From: Janthinobacterium sp. BJB426 | Lineage (GTDB): Bacteria > Pseudomonadota > Gammaproteobacteria > Burkholderiales > Burkholderiaceae_D | Direction of reading: 5' to 3' | Length of the DNA: 64,000 nucleotides | Assembly (NCBI RefSeq): GCF_002735705.1 | Contig: NZ_PDZL01000010.1 | Location: forward strand, 124,001 to 188,000 | In this document: positions 43,869 through 51,107 of the stretch, one piece after another | How positions within the stretch are numbered: position 1 is the stretch's first letter | How the letters are laid out: each line of letters starts with the position of its first letter | Translations under genes and position numbers: made by a program | The notes under the pieces: model-generated | The model's database searches: none | Seen by the model: only the letters and a program-made list of their open reading frames with translations | What the model was told of the DNA's origin: nothing

Positions 43869-44522
43869 ATGGGTAATGCGGGCGCCGCAGACAAGGCCAA
43901 GAACAACGCCAGCCGCGCCGTCTGGCTGAAGAATTTGCATCAATGGCACTGGATCAGCTCGGCGCTCTGCCTGCTGGGCATGTTTCTGTTCGCCATTACC
44001 GGCATCACCCTGAACCACGCCGGCCAGATCGAAGCCAAGCCGTCCATCACGCGGCAGAAGGCAGAATTGCCGGCACCCCTCGTCACGCAACTGGCCGCCT
44101 ATGCCGCCAAGCACGATGGCGCCAACGCACCGATGCCGGCCGCCGCCGAAGCCTGGCTCAAGCAGCAGTGGTCGCTCAACGCGGGCGGCCGTCCCGCCGA
44201 ATGGTCGATCGACGAAGTGTATTTACCGCTGCCCAAGGCGGGCGGCGACGCCTGGGTGCGCATCGGCCTGGAAGACGGGGCCGCCGAATATGAATTGACG
44301 GACCGGGGCTGGGTGTCCTGGCTCAACGATGTCCACAAGGGCCGTAACACGGGCGTGGCCTGGAGCTGGTTCATCGACATTTTTGCCGGCGCCTGCATCG
44401 TGTTTTGCCTGACGGGTTTGTTGATTTTGAAATTCCACGCGGTTAACCGGCCATTTACCTGGCCGATGGTTGGCCTCGGTATCTTGATACCTTGCGCGAT
44501 CGCCTTGTTGTTTATCCATTGA
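43869..44522 (+). CDS. PepSY-associated inner-membrane protein (217 aa)
   Basis: First gene of a Fur-controlled operon. N-terminal transmembrane helix HQWHWISSALCLLGMFLFAI (about 25-44) with the paired His of PepSY-type proteins, a periplasmic domain (about 50-165), and two C-terminal helices (WSWFIDIFAGACIVFCLTGL; PMVGLGILIPCAIALLFI). NHAG and NDVHKGRNTG supply further conserved His residues that may bind heme or quinone. Proteins of this class pass electrons across the membrane, often for ferric-siderophore reduction. GGGAG lies 7 bases before the ATG. Confidence 0.85.
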   Translation: MGNAGAADKAKNNASRAVWLKNLHQWHWISSALCLLGMFLFAITGITLNHAGQIEAKPSITRQKAELPAPLVTQLAAYAAKHDGANAPMPAAAEAWLKQQWSLNAGGRPAEWSIDEVYLPLPKAGGDAWVRIGLEDGAAEYELTDRGWVSWLNDVHKGRNTGVAWSWFIDIFAGACIVFCLTGLLILKFHAVNRPFTWPMVGLGILIPCAIALLFIH

Positions 44523-44554
44523 TCGTTTTTATTTTTCCTTTTTACAGGCACACC

Positions 44555-45070
44555 ATGAAATTACGCTACTCCCTGGCGCTTGGCCTTCCCCTGATCGGTA
44601 CGTCGGCAATGGCGGCCGACCTGACCCTCAAGATTGAAATCCCGCAACTGAACGTAGCGGAATACCACCGTCCCTACGTGGCGGCGTGGCTGGAAACGGC
44701 GGACCAGAAGGTCGTTGGCAACCTGACGGTGCTGTATGACGTGAAAAAGAAAGACAAGGCGGGCGAGAAGTGGCTGAAGGACATGCGTCAATGGTGGCGC
44801 AAGAGCGGCCGCGACCTGGCCATGCCGGTTGACGGCGTCAGCGGCGCCACGCGTGCGCCGGGCGAACACACTCTGACGTTCCCAGGCGCCAAGGCCTTGC
44901 TCGACAAGCTGCCCGCCGGCGAATATCAGGTGGTGGTGGAAGCGGCGCGCGAAGCGGGTGGACGCGAACTGGTGCGCGTGCCGTTCCAGTGGCCGCTGAA
45001 GTCGGCCCAGTCCGTGCCTGCCAAGGGCAAGGAAGAACTCGGCAATGTCGTCGTCCAACTCAAACCATAA
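44555..45070 (+). CDS. DUF2271 periplasmic protein with covalent-flavin motif (171 aa)
   Basis: Sec signal peptide (cleavage after TSAMA, residue 20) followed by a DUF2271 domain. The segment DGVSGAT (Asp93-Thr99) matches the ApbE flavinylation consensus, D-x-x-[ST]-G-A-[ST], in which the last residue receives FMN by a phosphoester bond. The operon also encodes ApbE, so this protein is the likely FMN-carrying electron shuttle. RKSGRD and PAGEYQVVVEAAREAGGRELV are other conserved features. It starts 32 bases after the PepSY stop. Confidence 0.85.
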   Translation: MKLRYSLALGLPLIGTSAMAADLTLKIEIPQLNVAEYHRPYVAAWLETADQKVVGNLTVLYDVKKKDKAGEKWLKDMRQWWRKSGRDLAMPVDGVSGATRAPGEHTLTFPGAKALLDKLPAGEYQVVVEAAREAGGRELVRVPFQWPLKSAQSVPAKGKEELGNVVVQLKP

Positions 45071-45080
45071 GGCGCACCCC

Positions 45081-45905
45081 ATGTTCAAGCAATTCAATAA
45101 ACCCCTGATCGCCCTGGCCCTGGCCGGCCTGGCCATGAACGCCCACGCCCACCGCGGATGGATGGTGCCTTCGAGCACGATGGTGGAAAGCAAGGACGCC
45201 TGGGTGACGGTGGATGCCGCCGTCTCCGACGGCCTGTTCGAGATCGACCACCAGCCGCTGCGCCTGGACGCGCTGCAAGTCATCGGTCCGGACGGCGCCA
45301 AAGTTACGCCGGCGAACACAGTCACGGGCCGCTTGCGCAGCGTCTTCGACGTCAAAATGGAAAAGCCGGGCACGTACAAGGCGGCCATCGTGTCGCAAAA
45401 CGTGATGGGCAGCTACAAGCTCAACGGCGAGCAGAAGCGTTTCCGCGGCAACGAAGAGACGTTCAAGAAGGAAGTGCCGGCCGATGCGCAAGAGCTGAAA
45501 ATCACGCGCACGGCAGCGCGCCTGGAAACCTTCTTCAGCAATGGCGAAACCAGCACGGAAGTGTTCAAGCCGACCGGCGTGGGCCTGGAATTCGTGCCAG
45601 TGACGCATCCGAATGACTTGCGCGCGGGCGAGAAAGCCACGTGGCGCTTCCTGGTCGACGGCAAGCCGGCGGCGAACCAGGCCTTCAGCCTCGTGCCAGG
45701 CGGCGTGCGTTACCGTGGCGTGCTCGGTGAAATCCGCCAGAGCACGGATGCCAAGGGCGAGATCACGTTTACCGTGCCAGCGGCTGGCATGTATTACCTG
45801 AGCAGCACCTGGCCAGCGGCCGCACCGGCCGTGGCCGGCCAGCCGCCGGTGATGCCCGAGCGCCGCATGACGTACGCGGCTACCGTGGAAGTGCTGCCGC
45901 AGTAA
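45081..45905 (+). CDS. DUF4198 periplasmic protein (274 aa)
   Basis: Secreted DUF4198 protein with a signal peptide ending AHA (21-23), so the mature protein should begin with His24 (HRGWMVPSS). The beta-rich body contains AWVTVDAAVSDGLFEID and a C-terminal Ig-like part with DAKGEITFTVPAAGMYYLSS. DUF4198 proteins are periplasmic and often linked to metal handling, and the exposed N-terminal His could bind a metal. It begins 10 bases after the DUF2271 stop, in the same Fur-regulated operon. Confidence 0.85.
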   Translation: MFKQFNKPLIALALAGLAMNAHAHRGWMVPSSTMVESKDAWVTVDAAVSDGLFEIDHQPLRLDALQVIGPDGAKVTPANTVTGRLRSVFDVKMEKPGTYKAAIVSQNVMGSYKLNGEQKRFRGNEETFKKEVPADAQELKITRTAARLETFFSNGETSTEVFKPTGVGLEFVPVTHPNDLRAGEKATWRFLVDGKPAANQAFSLVPGGVRYRGVLGEIRQSTDAKGEITFTVPAAGMYYLSSTWPAAAPAVAGQPPVMPERRMTYAATVEVLPQ

Positions 45906-45931
45906 GCGGCGGCCTGTTCACAAGGTTTCCG

Positions 45932-46972
45932 ATGCGCCGGGTCCTGCTGCCGCAGCATATTTCCAATCAGGTCGCGCCGCCCGGCGCCGCGATCCGGGAC
46001 TTGCGCGGCTTGTCGATGGGCACCAGCTGGTCGGTGCGCCTGCTGGAGTCCGCCATGCCGGGACGCGCGGGCAGCGCCGACTTGCAGCAGGGCTTGCAGC
46101 AGCAACTGGATCTTGTTGTAGCGCAAATGAGCCACTGGAGTGACGAGTCCGACCTGGGCCGCTTCAACCGGGCCGAACCCGGCAGCTGGCATAGCTTGCC
46201 TGCCGCGTTTTGCGAGGTGCTGGGCTTTGCCATGCACGTGTCGCAAGCGTCCGGCGGCGCGTATGACCCGTGCGCCGGCGCCCTCGTCAACCTGTGGGGC
46301 TTCGGCCCCCGCAACCGCTACGATGAGCCGGGTTTCCTGCCGCCGAAAGACGATACCGTGGCGTTGCTGCTGTCGCAGCGCCAGCGCCGCCGCCTGGAAC
46401 TCGACTTGCCGGCCCGCCGCGCGCGCCAGCCGGGCGGCTTGCAGCTCGATTTGTCCGCCGTGGCCAAGGGCTATGGCGTGGATCGCCTGGCTCGCTACCT
46501 GGACAGTCAGGGCATTCAGCATTACCTGGTCGAAGTGGGCGGCGAGCTGTGCGGCGCAGGCTGCAAGCCCGACGGCCAGCCGTGGTGGGTGATGCTGGAA
46601 CAGGTCGATGGCGCTGCCGATAGTGCCGATACTGCACAGCATCCGCCGGAAATGCTGCTGGCGCTGCATGGCCTGTCCGTGGCGACGTCGGGCGACTACC
46701 GGCGTTTCTTCCAGGATGGCTCAGCGCGTTTCTCACACACCATCGATCCGCGCAGCGGCATGCCGATCGCCAATCAACTCGCTTCCGTCACCGTCGTGCA
46801 TGCCGAATGCATGGCGGCCGATGCCTGGTCGACGGCCCTGACCGTGCTGGGTGTCGAGGCCGGCATGGCCCTGGCCGAAGAGCAGGGCCTGGCTGCGCGC
46901 TTCCTGCAGCGCGACGGCGATGGCTACCATGAAACGCTGAGCAGCCACATGCTGGCCATGCTCGACGAATGA
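45932..46972 (+). CDS. apbE: FAD:protein FMN transferase, ApbE family (346 aa)
   Basis: Transfers FMN from FAD to Thr/Ser of acceptor proteins. Family motifs: LSMGTSWSV near the N-terminus, MSHWSDESDLGRFN, GLQLDLSAVAKGYGVDRLARYL, LVEVGGELCGAG, and FSHTIDPRSGMPI with the metal-binding Asp. No signal peptide or lipobox is visible at the N-terminus, whereas most ApbE proteins are periplasmic lipoproteins; either export is unusual or the acceptor is modified in the cytoplasm. AAGG precedes the ATG. It lies 26 bases after the DUF4198 gene. Confidence 0.93.
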   Translation: MRRVLLPQHISNQVAPPGAAIRDLRGLSMGTSWSVRLLESAMPGRAGSADLQQGLQQQLDLVVAQMSHWSDESDLGRFNRAEPGSWHSLPAAFCEVLGFAMHVSQASGGAYDPCAGALVNLWGFGPRNRYDEPGFLPPKDDTVALLLSQRQRRRLELDLPARRARQPGGLQLDLSAVAKGYGVDRLARYLDSQGIQHYLVEVGGELCGAGCKPDGQPWWVMLEQVDGAADSADTAQHPPEMLLALHGLSVATSGDYRRFFQDGSARFSHTIDPRSGMPIANQLASVTVVHAECMAADAWSTALTVLGVEAGMALAEEQGLAARFLQRDGDGYHETLSSHMLAMLDE

Positions 46973-46984
46973 ACGATTAATTCC

Positions 46985-48349
46985 ATGATTTTTACGCACG
47001 ATACGACGCGGCTGGCCTTGCTGGCCGCCCTGTCCCTCAGTTATGCGGGCGTGTGCCTGGCGCCCTGGCTGCGCGCGCGCGCCAAGCGCCGCGCGTCCGA
47101 CGCCGCCAGGGCGGCGCTGGCAAACAGTCCCGCCTGGCTGGTGGCGTATGCGAGCCAGACGGGCAATGCCGAGGAACTGGCCACGCAAACGGCACAGAGC
47201 CTGCAACTGGCCGGCATCCCCGTGCGCCTGTGCGCGCTGGCCGAACTCACGGCCCTTGATCTGCAACAAGCGGAACGGGCCTTGTTCCTGGTCAGCACGT
47301 ATGGCGAAGGTGATGCGCCCGACAATGCGGCGGCCTTCATGGGCCGCCTGATGACGGGTGAGCTGGCGCTGCCGCAATTGCATTACGCCGTGCTGGCCCT
47401 GGGCGACCGCAGCTATGGCCAGTTCTGCGGCTTCGGCCGCGCGCTCGACGCCTGGCTGGCCGCGCAGGGTGCGTCGCGCCTGTTCCAGCGCATCGAAGTC
47501 GACCGCAGTGCCAGTGCGACCGTCGAGCAATGGTTCCAGCATTTGAGCCACCTGGCCGGCACCAGCGATGCGCCCGACTGGAGCGCGCCCGCCTTTGGCG
47601 ACTGGCGTCTGACGCAAAGGCAGTTGCTGAATCCTGGCAGCGCCGGCGGCGCCATTTATCACGTGGAACTGGCGCCCGTGGCGGGCAGCTTGCCTGACTG
47701 GCAATCGGGCGACCTGGTGCAGGTGACGGCACCCGCCGACCCGTCGCAGCCGCGCGAATACTCGATCGCCTCGATCCCGCGCGATGGCGGCGTGCACTTG
47801 CTGGTACGCCAGCATGCGCATCCCGATGGCAGCCTGGGCCTGGCTTCGGGCTGGCTGACGGCGCAAGCCAAGGTGGGCGACGTGGTGCAGCTGCGCTTGC
47901 GCCAGCACCGGCGTTTCCGCCTGGAAGACAATGCCCAGCGTCCCCTGATTTTGATCGGCAACGGCAGCGGCATCGCCGGCTTGCGCGGCCACCTGAAAAG
48001 CCGCGTGCTGGCAGGGCAGCGGCGCAACTGGCTGATCTTTGGCGAGCGTAACCTGGCCCACGATTTCCATTATCGCGAAGAAATTGAGCGCTGGCACGCC
48101 AGTGGCGACTTGCCGCGCCTGGACCTGGCGTTTTCGCGCGACCAGGCAGAGCGGACCTACGTGCAGGACCGCCTGCGCGGCAATGCCGACGAGGTGAAAC
48201 TGTGGCTGGAACAGGGCGCGGCCATCTATATTTGCGGCAGCCTGGCCGGCATGGCGGGCGGCGTCGACCTGGCCCTGCAGGAAATCCTGGGGCGTCCCGC
48301 GCTCGACGCGCTGGCGGCCGAAGGGCGCTACCGGCGCGACGTCTACTGA
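46985..48349 (+). CDS. Membrane-anchored flavodoxin-NADPH reductase (sulfite reductase alpha-like, 454 aa)
   Basis: Diflavin reductase. An N-terminal membrane anchor (LALLAALSLSYAGVCLAPWL, about 9-28) leads to a flavodoxin domain (ASQTGNAEELA, STYGEGDAPDNA, LGDRSYGQFCGFG, about 50-190) that binds FMN, then a ferredoxin-NADP reductase-like module with FAD motif REYSIAS, NADPH motif LIGNGSGIAGL and a C-terminal aromatic residue (RYRRDVY). It probably draws electrons from NADPH in the cytoplasm and feeds the PepSY/DUF2271 chain. It starts 12 bases after apbE. The stop at 48349 probably ends the Fur operon. Confidence 0.92.
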   Translation: MIFTHDTTRLALLAALSLSYAGVCLAPWLRARAKRRASDAARAALANSPAWLVAYASQTGNAEELATQTAQSLQLAGIPVRLCALAELTALDLQQAERALFLVSTYGEGDAPDNAAAFMGRLMTGELALPQLHYAVLALGDRSYGQFCGFGRALDAWLAAQGASRLFQRIEVDRSASATVEQWFQHLSHLAGTSDAPDWSAPAFGDWRLTQRQLLNPGSAGGAIYHVELAPVAGSLPDWQSGDLVQVTAPADPSQPREYSIASIPRDGGVHLLVRQHAHPDGSLGLASGWLTAQAKVGDVVQLRLRQHRRFRLEDNAQRPLILIGNGSGIAGLRGHLKSRVLAGQRRNWLIFGERNLAHDFHYREEIERWHASGDLPRLDLAFSRDQAERTYVQDRLRGNADEVKLWLEQGAAIYICGSLAGMAGGVDLALQEILGRPALDALAAEGRYRRDVY

Positions 48350-48418
48350 GTTTTTGACGCCGCCAGCGCGTTCGCGCGCACACGGCTATCATGATTGTTT
48401 CATCCAGGGAGAACCATC

Positions 48419-48970
48419 ATGAGCGACAGCATTTACGACATTCCCTTGCGCCGCATCAATGGCGAGCCCACCAGCCTGGACGCGTATCGCGGCAAGGTCG
48501 TTCTGGTGGTCAATGTCGCCTCCGCCTGCGGCCTGACGCCGCAGTACGAAGGCCTGGAAAAACTCTACGCCGACAAGCAGGCCGAGGGCCTGGTGGTGGC
48601 AGGTTTTCCCGCCAATGAATTCGGCGCGCAGGAGCCGGGCAGCAATGCCGAGATCGCCGACTTTTGCCGTGGCACGTTTGGCGTGCAATTTCCCATGTTT
48701 GAAAAAATCGTCGTCAAGGGCCCTGGCCAGCATCCGCTGTACCAGCGCCTGGTGCAAGAGCAGCCGCGGGCGCAGGAAAAGCCGGGCAGCGATTTCCGCG
48801 CCAAGCTGGCCGGCTACGGCATCACGCAGGAGCAGCCCAGCGACGTGCTGTGGAATTTCGAGAAGTTTTTGATCAGCAAGGACGGCAAGGTGGTGGGGCG
48901 TTTCGCGCCCGATACCACGGTCGATGATGCGCTGTTGCGCGAGGCCATCGCGCAACAGCTGCAGGCCTAA
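48419..48970 (+). CDS. Glutathione peroxidase (183 aa)
   Basis: Reduces hydrogen peroxide and lipid hydroperoxides. The active site has Cys37 (VNVASACGLTPQY), Gln in FPANEFGAQEPG and Trp in VLWNFEKFLI, so this is the cysteine form, not selenocysteine. GGGAGAA precedes the ATG. It is a single gene behind the reductase on the same strand, with a 69-bp gap, so it may be transcribed separately. It is convergent with the DUF2325 gene. Confidence 0.93.
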   Translation: MSDSIYDIPLRRINGEPTSLDAYRGKVVLVVNVASACGLTPQYEGLEKLYADKQAEGLVVAGFPANEFGAQEPGSNAEIADFCRGTFGVQFPMFEKIVVKGPGQHPLYQRLVQEQPRAQEKPGSDFRAKLAGYGITQEQPSDVLWNFEKFLISKDGKVVGRFAPDTTVDDALLREAIAQQLQA

Positions 48971-48983
48971 GCTTGGGCCTGGC

Positions 48984-50210
48984 TTAGTCGGAGGCGTCCA
49001 GCGCGGCCGGCTCCATCTCGCCGCTCACTTCCTGCAAGCCGCGCGCCAGGCTGGAAATGCTGGGGTTGTCGATGAAGACGCAGCGCTTGCCCGTGCGCTT
49101 GCAATAATCCTTGACGCGCCAGTAGGCGCTGTGGCTGATGCAGCCCGTCTGGCAAATCACCAGGTCGGCCGCCGCCAGGCTCGAGTCGAGCAGGTTGGCA
49201 TTGTCTTCCAGGCCGCCGTCGTGGTGGGCAAACTGCGCGCCGACCCGTTCGATCAGGGCGCGGTAGGTGGCGACATTGCCGCTGCGTCCGCCCACGCACA
49301 AGACGCTTTGATCGACGAGGCGGATCGGCATTTTCAGCTTGCCGCCCGTCGGCACTTCCAGCTTCGGCGCCGGCGGCGGCGCGACCGCGCCTGGACGTGG
49401 CTGGGCCTGTTTCAATTCCACGATTTGCTGGCGCAATTCCTTTTCGCGCTCATCCATTTGCGCCAGGCGTTCGACCAGACGCGTGCGCGATTCCAGTGCC
49501 GGGATGGCCGCCTGCAATTGCGCCAGTTCCGCGCGCAAGCCATCGATCACGCTATCCTTGCCTATGGCCTCGGCACGCGTGCGCAGCAGCACGGCTTCCT
49601 GGCGTTCCAGCTCGCCCGTCTTTTCCATCAGTGCGGCCTGGCTGCGTTGTTGCAGCTTGGCCAGTTCGTGCGTCAGGCGTGCATTTTCTTCCTGCAAGGC
49701 CGTAAACTTGCCCATGTCGGCGCGCACGCAGGCGCCGGCCTGGTGCTGGATCATGTGCAGGTCGCGGCACATCTGCTCTTCCAGCTCGGCATCGCAGCGC
49801 GGGTGCGTCAGTCCGGCCCAGAAAGCGCCCGACACGTCGCCGTTGGCGACGGCCGTGCGCCACAGTTCGGCCACTTGCGCCGTCGTCTTGGCGCCGCGAA
49901 AGCGCAGGATCACGGGAGCGTAGCGGCGTTCGAGTTCCTTTTGCAGCGCTTCGGACAGGCGGTTGCGCGCGCCGCATTCCGTCACGGCACCCACGTGCAC
50001 TTCGTAATCGTCGGCCAGCACGCGCCCGCCCGTCATCTTGCCCACCAGCTTGCGCAGGTATCCCAAGGGCAAGCCCACGCCGACCAGCGGGCAATGACAG
50101 GTATGCGACAGTTCCCACAGCCGGCGGCGGCGCGAAGCGAGTGCGGCCGTGTCGGCCCCGCCGCTGGAACAATTGCTGATGACGGGTAGGGACTGGTCTT
50201 TGTCACACAT
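48984..50210 (-). CDS. DUF2325 protein with coiled coil (408 aa)
   Basis: The C-terminal 90 residues are DUF2325: VLCVGGRSGNVATYRALIE (near residue 305), then CQTGCISHSAYWRVKDYCKR and KRCVFIDN, a Rossmann-like fold with conserved Cys. The N-terminal 150 residues contain CHCPLVG and GAKTTAQVAELWRTA. A long Ala/Glu/Gln-rich coiled coil (about 165-265) joins them. Biochemical function is unknown. AGGA precedes the ATG. It may be the third gene of a Fur-controlled hemP operon, all on the minus strand with short gaps. Confidence 0.85.
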   Translation of the reverse strand: MCDKDQSLPVISNCSSGGADTAALASRRRRLWELSHTCHCPLVGVGLPLGYLRKLVGKMTGGRVLADDYEVHVGAVTECGARNRLSEALQKELERRYAPVILRFRGAKTTAQVAELWRTAVANGDVSGAFWAGLTHPRCDAELEEQMCRDLHMIQHQAGACVRADMGKFTALQEENARLTHELAKLQQRSQAALMEKTGELERQEAVLLRTRAEAIGKDSVIDGLRAELAQLQAAIPALESRTRLVERLAQMDEREKELRQQIVELKQAQPRPGAVAPPPAPKLEVPTGGKLKMPIRLVDQSVLCVGGRSGNVATYRALIERVGAQFAHHDGGLEDNANLLDSSLAAADLVICQTGCISHSAYWRVKDYCKRTGKRCVFIDNPSISSLARGLQEVSGEMEPAALDASD

Positions 50211-50247
50211 GGCGATATCCTGTTGGACGGTGGGGATGGAAAAGAAA

Positions 50248-50574
50248 TTATTGCGGCAGGGGCGAGGCAGGGCGCTTGGCGCTCAGCATGCGTGCCAGGC
50301 GATCCAGCAAGGAGGTCCTGGGCGGCGCGGGCTTGTGCAGCGCCACCAGGGCGGCCCATTGCTGCGACAGTTGCTGGCACGTCGCTTGCAGCACGGGGCC
50401 CAGGCCGGGCGAACTCGACAGTACTTGCAGATGGCGTTCGATGACACCGGCCAGTTTCTCGCAGGGACTGCCCGCATGGTAGTGAGACATCAGGTGCAGC
50501 ACGGCCGACAGCAGCAATTCAGGCTGTTGGCCTTGCGGGGAGGGAAACATCGGGGAAGGTCGGTCGTTCGCCAT
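50248..50574 (-). CDS. Hypothetical protein between hemP and DUF2325 (108 aa)
   Basis: Unrecognised helical protein. AGGAG lies 7 bases before the ATG at 50574. The sequence shows two Leu/His-rich helical segments (LLLSAVLHLMSHYHAG; VLQATCQQLSQQWAALVALH) and a basic C-terminus, with no signal peptide. It is 37 bases upstream of the DUF2325 gene and 85 bases downstream of hemP, so it is likely co-transcribed with them under iron control. Confidence 0.65.
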   Translation of the reverse strand: MANDRPSPMFPSPQGQQPELLLSAVLHLMSHYHAGSPCEKLAGVIERHLQVLSSSPGLGPVLQATCQQLSQQWAALVALHKPAPPRTSLLDRLARMLSAKRPASPLPQ

Positions 50575-50659
50575 CAAACACTCCTGTGCGGTGGTTTGGC
50601 TGGCTGCGCGCACGGGGCGCGACTGGCTGGCGAGTGTGGTGACTGGCTGCCGTGCTGCT

Positions 50660-50857
50660 TCAGGCAGTCAGGATCAGCTTGTTCAACTGGGTGACGCGCA
50701 GGCGATAGATCTTGCCGCTGTGCTCAATCTCCACTTCGCGACCTTGCTGCAGCAGCGCTTCGCTGGTGATGCGGCGCGCCGGCTGGGCCATGCTGACGGG
50801 AGGGCGGACGTGGGCGGTAGCGGCATCCTGGATCAAGGCTGGTTTTGAGCTTTGCAT
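50660..50857 (-). CDS. hemP: Hemin uptake protein HemP (65 aa)
   Basis: Small protein of the HemP family. The C-terminal half carries the family pattern RRITSEALLQQGREVEIEHSG then YRLRVTQLNKLILT (quoted here in parts), ending LILTA. In Burkholderiales HemP is needed for full heme-uptake expression under iron limitation. A Fur box lies 24-42 bases upstream. No heme receptor gene is adjacent in this window. Confidence 0.9.
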   Translation of the reverse strand: MQSSKPALIQDAATAHVRPPVSMAQPARRITSEALLQQGREVEIEHSGKIYRLRVTQLNKLILTA

Positions 50858-50880
50858 GTTGGGCTTTCTTTATCTCAGTT

Positions 50881-50899
50881 GAGAATGATTCGTATTTGC
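50881..50899 (-). promoter_or_regulatory. Candidate Fur box upstream of hemP
   Basis: The 19-bp segment GAGAATGATTCGTATTTGC matches the Fur consensus at 12 of 19 positions, including the GA-AATGAT half. It lies just upstream of the hemP start, as expected for an iron-repressed gene. Confidence 0.65.
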
Positions 50900-51032
50900 A
50901 TTATTGTTGAATGTGGCCCGAAAAGCAAGGCTTATTTGTGCGGAATCCGTGCTTTTTTATGGTGACATGGCAGCGTGGATGATCGTGCTGCGCAAAGCTG
51001 GCCGCAGGAGCGGCGCGGGAGACGGGGGCGGC

Positions 51033-51072
51033 AAAAAAGACCCGGCAAGGCGTTGTGCGCCTTGGCCGGGTC
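51033..51072 (-). terminator. Intrinsic terminator of the Crp/Fnr-type regulator gene
   Basis: On the minus strand a long GC stem of about 14 bp with one bulge (arms 51039-51052 and 51058-51072) is followed by six T. It lies 36 bases past the regulator stop codon. Confidence 0.85.
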
Positions 51073-51107
51073 AAGGCTGTGCCAAGCTTGAGGAAATCGG
51101 GATGGCG

